Shown here in pieces: positions 57,841-64,000 of a stretch of 64,000 nt of DNA. A program made the position numbers and the translations under genes. Positions within the stretch are counted from its first letter, which is position 1. The number at the start of each line of letters is the position of its first letter. The DNA is from Sinorhizobium shofinae (GTDB taxonomy: Bacteria > Pseudomonadota > Alphaproteobacteria > Rhizobiales > Rhizobiaceae): assembly GCA_001704765.1 (NCBI GenBank), contig MBFK01000065.1, positions 1 to 64,000 on the forward strand, given 5' to 3'. The notes under the pieces are model-generated. The model ran no database searches. It was not told where the DNA came from and saw nothing but the letters and a program-made list of their open reading frames with translations.

Positions 57841-58456
57841 AGCATGATACCTCCCTTCAAACCGGCTTTGCCGACCCGGCGAGCCGGATACCTTGATACG
57901 CCTCCGCGAGGTCAGACGTAACTCAGCCTTTGAAATTAAAATCTTAGCTGTCCTTATTCTATTGTCAATTTAATAAGAACAATCAAACATGAATACGGCA
58001 CTCTAGTTAAATCCAAGCAGGCATCTTGTATATTGAACGCTCCAGACGCCGCCCTATTGCGGGATGTCAAAGAACGCCCGAATTGACGCTCTGTTCGCAA
58101 TCATCCATATTCAATTTATGAGCTTGCACGCCGCTCCCGAGTTTCGGGGCACTGCGCATTGGGCTGACGTTGCACCGCCGCAGACGGCGGATCGTTTCGA
58201 ATTGTGCCCGCTCATTTTCTTCACATTCGAACAGACGGACCGGCAATCGATTGCCTCATGTATCCGCCGGCGGAAGTCGCTTCAGCAGGGCTGGATTTCA
58301 GCAAATTCAACGTGCTACAGCGACCTATGCGCGTGCGATTGGACGCGGGGCGCTGTAGTGCCGGATGCGTTCGAATGCCTGATCCGTTCTCGTGGAATTT
58401 CTGACTGACCGAGAGCGGGCTCGGGACCGGTCTTTGCGAAGCGCTGGGAGGCAATC
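57841..58456. promoter_or_regulatory. Divergent promoter region of fdoG and selD
   Basis: About 615 bases with an AT-rich middle (57935-58010). It must hold both promoters. I see no FixK-type box or -24/-12 element that I would defend. A frame at 58064-58408 has no known motif. Confidence 0.45.
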
Positions 58457-59518
58457 ATGGACAGTTCAACGGCGACGACGCCCCTCCGCCTGACAGCGCT
58501 TGCCCATGGCGGTGGCTGCGGTTGCAAGCTGGCGCCATCCGTTCTGCAGCAATTGCTGGCGGATCAGCCCCCGGGTGGCCCATTCGCCCGGCTGCTGGTC
58601 GGCACGGAAACGGGCGACGATGCCGCCGTCTGGCAGCTTGACGGCGAAACCTGCGTGATCGCGACCACGGATTTTTTCATGCCAATGGTGGATGATCCGT
58701 TCGATTTCGGCCGGATCGCAGCGACCAACGCCATCTCCGACGTCTATGCCATGGGCGGCAAGCCCATTATGGCGCTCGCCATCGTCGGCATGCCGATCGA
58801 CAAGATGCCGGCCGAAATGGTGCGGGAGATTTTGAAAGGCGGCGCTGCGATTTGCGCAGAGGCAGGTATTCCGGTGGCGGGTGGCCACTCGATCGATTCC
58901 CCCGAGCCCATCTATGGCCTGGCGGTGATCGGAACATGCCCGGCGTCCAGCATCCGGCGCAACAACGGCGCCCGAGCCGGTGACGCGCTGATCCTGACAA
59001 AGGCACTGGGCGTCGGGATCTATTCAGCGGCATTCAAGAAGGGCGCGCTGCCATCGGACGCCTACGCGGAACTCATCGCGTCGACGACGCGTCTCAACAG
59101 TATCGGCACCAAACTCGCTACGAATCCACACGTGCACGCCGTCACCGACGTCACCGGCTTCGGTGTGCTCGGCCACGCACTGGAGATGGCACGCGGATCA
59201 AAAAAGCTGTTATCGCTGAATGCGAGCAACTTTGCCCTCTTTGCCCGCTGCGCCGAACTCGCAGAGCAAGGATTCGTGACCGGCGCATCCCATCGAAACT
59301 GGGCAAGCTATGGCATGGACGTCTCTTTGCCCGATGCTCTCCCAATATGGCAACGTCATATCTTGACCGATCCCCAGACGTCCGGCGGTCTTCTTGTTTC
59401 ATGCAGCGCCGAACAAGCGCAGGATTTGCTTCATCACATCATTGCGGCAGGCTATCCCGCCACTAGGATCATTGGTGCGGTCGAGGAAGGCGAGCCTAGA
59501 CTTCACATCGTTGCCTGA
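58457..59518 (+). CDS. selD: Selenophosphate synthetase SelD
   Basis: A 353-residue enzyme that makes selenophosphate from selenide and ATP, the selenium donor for SelA. The active-site loop [16 protein letters not shown] has the Cys and Lys of the family. [20 protein letters not shown] (ATP-binding Asp residues) and [20 protein letters not shown] follow. A GGGAGG site precedes the ATG. It is divergent from fdoG and completes the selenium pathway of this window. Confidence 0.95.
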   Translation: MDSSTATTPLRLTALAHGGGCGCKLAPSVLQQLLADQPPGGPFARLLVGTETGDDAAVWQLDGETCVIATTDFFMPMVDDPFDFGRIAATNAISDVYAMGGKPIMALAIVGMPIDKMPAEMVREILKGGAAICAEAGIPVAGGHSIDSPEPIYGLAVIGTCPASSIRRNNGARAGDALILTKALGVGIYSAAFKKGALPSDAYAELIASTTRLNSIGTKLATNPHVHAVTDVTGFGVLGHALEMARGSKKLLSLNASNFALFARCAELAEQGFVTGASHRNWASYGMDVSLPDALPIWQRHILTDPQTSGGLLVSCSAEQAQDLLHHIIAAGYPATRIIGAVEEGEPRLHIVA

Positions 59519-60002
59519 GCGCCGCGAGATCGTCGTCCTTGCCCGGATTTTGCGCTTGAACCTATAGGCTGGCGGCGTCACCCTATCCGGTGTTCCTGAC
59601 GAGATATCATGCGACTTCGAAGCACAGAACACGAACCTGGCTTGCACGAGGCGGGTTGCACGTCGTAAGCGGTTGAGTGCCGTGGAAGAGGCTCCGAAGG
59701 TCGAGGCAGTTGCCGGCGCCGAAGGCTGCTGTACGAAAACGGGATGCCTCCCCGACCACCTTTTGCGTACGGCAGGGGGATATATCACTGAGATGACCGC
59801 CCCCGCTAATGATGCTCAGCCTAACCATTTGCAATAAAACCGGGCACCAATGTCGGGGCCTTCATTTGCAGCGAATGTTGGCGGGTGCGCCTCGTGCGGC
59901 ATCGCCCCGCTCCGTGCGGCGAGGAGAGCCCACAAGGCCCCTTCCCTCGCGCCGCTCTCCTCCCGCCCAAATCGGATGACAATGTCGGCTCGTCGATAAT
60001 CC
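59519..60002. other. Gene-free stretch
   Basis: About 480 bases after selD. Frames on both strands are short, without motifs or ribosome sites. Confidence 0.45.
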
Positions 60003-60560
60003 TCAGAATTCTTCGCAATCCTCCTGGACGGCAACGCTGCCTTGGCGTGGATATACCTTCTTCAGATTTGCACGCAGGTCATGGGCAGGAGACGGCGGCG
60101 CGCAGCCCTCGTGCCGGAATGATTGCGGACGTACCCGCGAGGCGGACGCCTTGCCGATATTGAATTCGCGAAATATACCCGCGATGCGGCTGACTTCCTG
60201 AACGAGCGTATGGCTGGCGGCGGTCGATTCCTCCACCATGGCCGCGTTCTCCTGGGTGCCCTGATCAAAGGTATTGACGGCCGTGTTGATCTCCTGAAGT
60301 GCGGTGGCCTGCTCCCGAGCGGCCTCGACGATGGCGCCGATATGGCGATCGATCTCCTTATCGACGATCACCGTCAGTGCTTCGCCGGTATGACCGACCA
60401 GCGCGACGCCGGCTTTGACCTGTTCACCGGAGTCGTTGATCAGCTCCTTGATTTCCTTCGCTGTCTTGGCCGAGCGCTGCGCGAGCTAGCTGACCTCCTG
60501 GGCGACGACGGCGGCCGCCGGGTGATTGCCGGTCGGCGGCCGCTTTCGCACCCCATTGCG
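60003..60560 (-). pseudogene. Chemoreceptor (MCP) C-terminal fragment with internal stop
   Basis: The minus strand encodes AVVAQEVS, then a TAG, then LAQRSAKTAKEIKELINDSG, EIDRHIGAIVEAAREQATAL and QENAAMVEESTAASHTLVQE. This is the signalling tip and descending helix of an MCP; the usual VAQEVRELAQRSA reads VAQEVS-stop-LAQRSA. No membrane or sensor part is present. Confidence 0.8.
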
Positions 60561-60589
60561 GACGCAGCTGCGTGCTGCATGCCATCCCG

Positions 60590-61255
60590 CTATGATCGCT
60601 GCGCCGGCGGCGCGTTTTCATTCGAGCTTCGAAAGCGACGCACCTGCTCGATCGCTTGGCGAGCAATCGCCTGAAGTTCCGCCTCAGATGCTCCGTCTCG
60701 CGCCTGAACGGACATTCCTTGGATGATCGCACCGACGAAACGGGCTAGGCCAGCGGCGTCCGTTTCATTCATCAGCTGCCCGTCCGCAATACCGCGTTCG
60801 ATCCTCCCACGCAGCGCGTTCAGCGTCGCGTCCCGCTCCTGCGCAACCATGTCGGCAACAGCTTCATTCTCCTGCGCGCAGGCAAGCACGGCCGTCGAGA
60901 TCATGCAGCCATGCGGTCGACCGGGTCGCGAGAACTCCACCGCTGTCTCCATCAACAGCCGCTCGAATGCGTGGACGACGTCTGGCTCCCGCAAGGCTGT
61001 CACGCTGAAAGCGCCGATCTGCGACTGATACCAGCCGAGTGCTTCACGATAGAGGTCGGCCTTTGAAGTGAAAGCCGCATAGAGACTTTGCGACGTGATG
61101 CCCATCGCAGCAGTGAGATCGGCGATCGACGCGCCTTCGTAACCGAATTGCCAGAATGTCTCGCCGGCGATCGCGAGAGCCTTGTCGCGATCAAAGGCGC
61201 GTGGCCGGCCGCGTGGGCGTGATTGAGCTTCGGGTCGATTTACCACAACGATCAC
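60590..61255 (-). CDS. TetR-family repressor
   Basis: A 221-residue regulator. The HTH is ALAIAGETFWQFGYEGASIA, DLTAAMGITSQSLYAAFTSK. The C-terminal domain (RPHGCMISTAVLACAQENEA, GLARFVGAIIQGMSVQARDG) is of the TetR_C_16/AcrR-like type. It is divergent from a serine hydrolase gene with a perfect dyad between, so it likely represses both. Confidence 0.9.
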   Translation of the reverse strand: MIVVVNRPEAQSRPRGRPRAFDRDKALAIAGETFWQFGYEGASIADLTAAMGITSQSLYAAFTSKADLYREALGWYQSQIGAFSVTALREPDVVHAFERLLMETAVEFSRPGRPHGCMISTAVLACAQENEAVADMVAQERDATLNALRGRIERGIADGQLMNETDAAGLARFVGAIIQGMSVQARDGASEAELQAIARQAIEQVRRFRSSNENAPPAQRS

Positions 61256-61273
61256 TCTTGAAATATATTCTGC

Positions 61274-61292
61274 GCTCCGTTATTTACGGAGC
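61274..61292. promoter_or_regulatory. TetR operator GCTCCGT-TATTT-ACGGAGC
   Basis: A 19-bp dyad with perfect 7-bp arms between the TetR gene (start 61255) and the serine hydrolase gene (start 61322). Spacing and symmetry suit a TetR dimer. Confidence 0.65.
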
Positions 61293-61321
61293 AATCACTC
61301 CATATATAGGTATTCTCAATT

Positions 61322-62533
61322 ATGAAGAATAGTCTTTTAAGTGGCCTTGCTGGTGTCATGCTGGCCACAACCACCATTCCCGCTTCAGCACAGGACACGG
61401 CGCGGAACCACCGGCTCGATGCCGTCATTGATCAGGCCATCGCGGAAAAGCGAATTGTCGGCGCAGTGGTGTTGGTGGCGCGGAACGGCGAGATCGTCTA
61501 TCGCCGCGCGGCCGGCTTGTCCGATCGCGAAGCTGGGGCGGAGATGCGCGAGGACGCGGTCTTCCGCCTGGCCTCCATCACCAAGCCCTTCATCTCGGCA
61601 ACGCTGATGCGGCTCGTCGAGGAAGGCAAGCTGACGCTGGATGATCCGGTGACGCGATGGTTGCCCGATTTCCGCCCCCACCTTGAAGATGGCAGCGAAC
61701 CGATCATTTCTATTCGGCAGCTCCTTACACACACGTCGGGGCTGAGCTACCGCTTCATCGAACCGGCCGGCAGCGCCTATCATCGCCTGAACATTTCCGA
61801 TGGTCTCGATCAGCCGGGGCGCAGTCTTGATGAAAACCTGCGGCGCCTCGAACAGGCGCCTCTTGTCTTCCGTCCGGGAACGAGCTGGCGCTACTCGCTG
61901 GGAATCGATGTATTGGGAGCCGTCATCGCCAAGGTATCAGGCAAGCCACTTCCACAGACGGTACACGAAGTCGTCCTCGCTCCGCTACAGCTGAATGACA
62001 TGGGCTTCACACCATCCGTCCCGGCATCGTTGGTAACGCCCTATGCGGACGGACATCCTGAGCCAGTCCGCATGACGGACGGCATCGGCGTGCCGATTGG
62101 GGAGAACGCCGCGCGCTTCGCACCGAGCCGCGCGTTGAACCCCAGTTCCTATCCGTCCGGCGGCGCCGGAATGGTTGGAACTGCGGGCGAAGTCTTACGC
62201 TTCCTCGAAATCATCCGCTCCGGTGGAGCGCCGATCTTGGAGCCCGAAACCGTCGCGACCATGATGAAGGACCAAGTCGGCTCGCAAGCCCAAACGCAAG
62301 GTCCCGGCTGGGGTTTTGGCTATGGCTGGGCGGTACTCGACCATCCTGAACTAGCACACACTCCCCAATCCAAAGGAACGATCCAATGGGGTGGAGCCTA
62401 CGGCCATAGCTGGTTTGTCGATCCCGTGAAGAAGCTGACTGTCGTGGCTTTGACCAACACCGCCTTCGAAGGCATGTCGGGAGCTTTTCCGACGGATGTA
62501 AGAGACGCGGTCTATGCAGACTTGAAGGACTAG
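61322..62533 (+). CDS. Exported beta-lactamase-family serine hydrolase
   Basis: A 403-residue protein with a signal peptide (LSGLAGVMLATTTIPASAQD) and the class C beta-lactamase/esterase fold. The SxxK motif is SITK (S85-K88) in FRLASITKPFISATLMRL; YSLGIDVLGAVI holds the YxN-like Tyr. The late WGGAYGHSWFVDPVKKLTVV carries an HxG-like triad segment (GHSW). It may cleave a beta-lactam or an ester in the periplasm. The TetR neighbour suggests control by the compound it breaks down. Confidence 0.87.
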   Translation: MKNSLLSGLAGVMLATTTIPASAQDTARNHRLDAVIDQAIAEKRIVGAVVLVARNGEIVYRRAAGLSDREAGAEMREDAVFRLASITKPFISATLMRLVEEGKLTLDDPVTRWLPDFRPHLEDGSEPIISIRQLLTHTSGLSYRFIEPAGSAYHRLNISDGLDQPGRSLDENLRRLEQAPLVFRPGTSWRYSLGIDVLGAVIAKVSGKPLPQTVHEVVLAPLQLNDMGFTPSVPASLVTPYADGHPEPVRMTDGIGVPIGENAARFAPSRALNPSSYPSGGAGMVGTAGEVLRFLEIIRSGGAPILEPETVATMMKDQVGSQAQTQGPGWGFGYGWAVLDHPELAHTPQSKGTIQWGGAYGHSWFVDPVKKLTVVALTNTAFEGMSGAFPTDVRDAVYADLKD

Positions 62534-62599
62534 CCGACCGAGTACGTGACGCTCCAAAGACACGACGGTGGTGTAAGCCAGGATGTTGCGGCGCGCTGT

Positions 62600-63340
62600 C
62601 GCGATCTCGCGCAACATTGCTCCATGGCGTGCGGTGGCGCGGCGGGCAAATGGTTGTCCGATTCGGCGCTCCTTGCTCGTTCCAGTGGCCCTCCAAAATG
62701 ATGGTGTCGCCGGCGTTGAAAGTTGGGAGGTGTTGACTAAATCGCACTGTTGCCGATGCTCGGCGGAGCCTCACAAGACTACCACTGTCCAGGAACGACG
62801 CGCCATAGGGCTCGCGCCGCTTCCAACCGCCGCCGCGTGAAGACCGAGATCGTAGTCGGGAAAGCGCCGGTCCCGCGGACGGGGACCGTAGCGATTTCCG
62901 TGTTGGACCAGCCAAAGCCGCCATGCATCCGGGTAGGTATCGTGAATCAGTGGAAACCTGAGAAGATCATCGACCGAAAAGCGGTCTCCCAATTCGCCGG
63001 AAATTGCGGCTGATGCCACGGGTACAAGCTTCTCTTCGAAGAGCCCGGTCGCCGAACCGTCCTTCCACGGGCCCCGACCATAGCGGATGGCGACGTCGAT
63101 CTCGTCCAGCGGGGTGAACCGATGATCGAGATCAATATCGATACGCAGATCGGGTGGAGAACCTTCCAGCACGGCGAGATTGGGAAGCAGGCATAGACGC
63201 GCGAAGGACGGCAGGACGCTGACGCGGATGGTTTCCGGACGCGGACTGTCCCGCCATTCCGCTGCGCCGCTGCTGATCGTGTCGAGCGCCTGTTCGATCA
63301 GGTGGTGACCAGTTCGATCCTGCGCGTCACCGTGATGCGC
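62600..63340 (-). pseudogene. GcvA-type LysR regulator, decayed
   Basis: The effector domain is readable: TIRVSVLPSFARLCLLPNLA, DLRIDIDLDHRFTPLDEIDV, AIRYGRGPWKDGSATGLFEE, and RFPLIHDTYPDAWRLWLVQH. The N-terminal HTH is not found in frame and the C-terminus runs off after DYDLGLHAAAVG. It is a remnant of a 300-residue GcvA-like regulator. Confidence 0.7.
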
Positions 63341-63638
63341 CTGATGTTTGCGGATCGAAGGCCGATCGACGGGACCGCTTTCATCGAGGCCCATGTTGAC
63401 TGACGTCCTGATGGGCTCTTGCAACGTTCTTGGCATCGATATTCAGGCGGAACCGACACGTCGCCGGATCATAACAATCGCCCCGGTCGCCAAGTCCAGA
63501 CGAGTTTCGACTGCTCGCCGTGAAGGGATTCGAACGGCTGTTTCCGCAATCGAATGATCAGACATCACGGAGGAGGATCGTGTATTGCATGGGCCCACGA
63601 AATCAGAGCTTGACAAAACACAGCGATGGCTTTTTGCT

Positions 63639-63669
63639 TTGTAAAGCGATTTACTAAAGCGCTTTACAA
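63639..63669. promoter_or_regulatory. LacI-type operators before the last gene
   Basis: The arms TTGTAAAGCG (63639-63648) and CGCTTTACAA (63660-63669) are perfect inverted copies. TAAAGCGCTTTA (63655-63666) is by itself a perfect 12-bp palindrome with the central CG usual for LacI proteins. A TTGACA (63610-63615) upstream may be a -35 element. The sites end 16 bp before the LacI gene, fitting autoregulation. Confidence 0.65.
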
Positions 63670-63685
63670 GAGAGGGCAAAGAATC

Positions 63686-64000
63686 GTGGCGCGTGAACGA
63701 GTGACCAGTCTCAAGGATGTGGCGGCAGCCGCCGGCGTTTCCGTGGCAACCGTTTCGCGGCTCCTCAATGGATCGCTCGAACTGCCGTTCGAGACGAAGA
63801 AGCGCATCGACGATGCTATCCGCGAGCTCAACTATCAGCCGAACCCGCACGCGCGGCGTCTAAGTCGCGGTCGTTCCGATACAATCGGTCTCGTCGTTCC
63901 CGATATCGCAAACCCCTTCTTCGCAACGTTAGTCGCTGCGGTGGAGGCAGAGGCGGACAAGCTCGGGCTCGCCGTCTCACTCTATGCTACGCTGAACAGG
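63686..64000 (+). CDS. LacI-family regulator, partial (runs off the window)
   Basis: The first 105 codons from a GTG behind AGAGGG. The HTH is VTSLKDVAAAAGVSVATVSR, the hinge follows as NYQPNPHARRLSRGRSDTIG, and the ligand domain opens with LVVPDIANPFFATLVAAVEA. The 3' end lies beyond 64000. A canonical LacI palindrome lies just upstream. Its target sugar operon should be outside this window. Confidence 0.9.
   Translation, partial: MARERVTSLKDVAAAAGVSVATVSRLLNGSLELPFETKKRIDDAIRELNYQPNPHARRLSRGRSDTIGLVVPDIANPFFATLVAAVEAEADKLGLAVSLYATLNR

Noticed and set aside
58064..58408. 114-codon frame in the fdoG/selD gap
   Set aside because: No motif and no ribosome site, and in a region that must hold two promoters.

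Overview
The window looks like an accessory megaplasmid segment of a Sinorhizobium/Ensifer-type rhizobium. The evidence for this is indirect but consistent: a P1B-5 ATPase of the Nia type with a C-terminal hemerythrin domain, a SyrB-like regulator, an acdR/acdS pair, a selenocysteine formate dehydrogenase operon followed by selA, selB, selC and a divergent selD, FNR/FixK-type boxes, and an alphaproteobacterial LexA box. From memory, this gene content resembles S. meliloti pSymA, but no search was run. Many genes are broken by single-base shifts, so the segment is either decaying or carries sequence errors.

Region 1 (1-10.9 kb) is a stress and metal block: a short flavin-binding protein, a decayed BON-domain gene, two P-type ATPases (a Ca2+-type pump and Nia), a YoaK-type membrane protein, a frameshifted alpha/beta hydrolase, a quinone-reductase-like flavoprotein, a cytochrome c, a Met-rich EF-hand protein and a broken copper chaperone. 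Four boxes of the form TTG(A/C)-N6-TCAA lie in its promoters, which suggests a low-oxygen (FixK/FnrN) regulon.

Region 2 (11-23.4 kb) is a type I secretion adhesin locus: a degenerate GGDEF protein, TolC-, HlyB/LapB- and HlyD/LapC-like exporter genes, a ribbon-helix-helix protein, a convergent LapG-like cysteine protease, an RTX/VCBS adhesin with a LapA-type retention module, a small exported protein and a binding-protein-like lipoprotein. No LapD is present, so how c-di-GMP would control release is open.

Region 3 (23.3-34.7 kb) is a mosaic: a truncated SRAP gene, a secreted nuclease, a broken XRE regulator, a tiny SOS operon behind a LexA box, an IS110 remnant, acdR/acdS (ACC deaminase), a DEDDh exonuclease, a divergent pair of SyrB-type regulators, fragments of LysR, VapC, a membrane protein and an AbiEii-like toxin, and a CopG regulator with a clear operator next to a PHB-depolymerase-like esterase.

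Region 4 (34.7-44.1 kb) is a catabolic and uptake locus: a sulfatase, two glycerophosphodiesterase-like enzymes, a LacI regulator with a 20-bp dyad, and a complete UgpABCE/MalEFGK-type ABC importer. A broken monooxygenase gene, a glutathione transferase and flavohemoglobin hmp follow.

Region 5 (47.4-59.5 kb) is the selenium/formate module: fdoG (in-frame UGA, residue 200), fdoH, fdoI, fdhE, selA, a Sel1-repeat gene and selB on the minus strand, with selC (tRNA-Sec) lying inside the 3' end of the selB reading frame, and selD divergent. It makes a membrane-bound, Tat-exported respiratory formate dehydrogenase and the machinery to insert its selenocysteine.

Region 6 (60-64 kb) holds a chemoreceptor fragment, a TetR/serine-hydrolase divergent pair with a clear operator, a decayed LysR gene and the start of a LacI regulator with a canonical palindrome.
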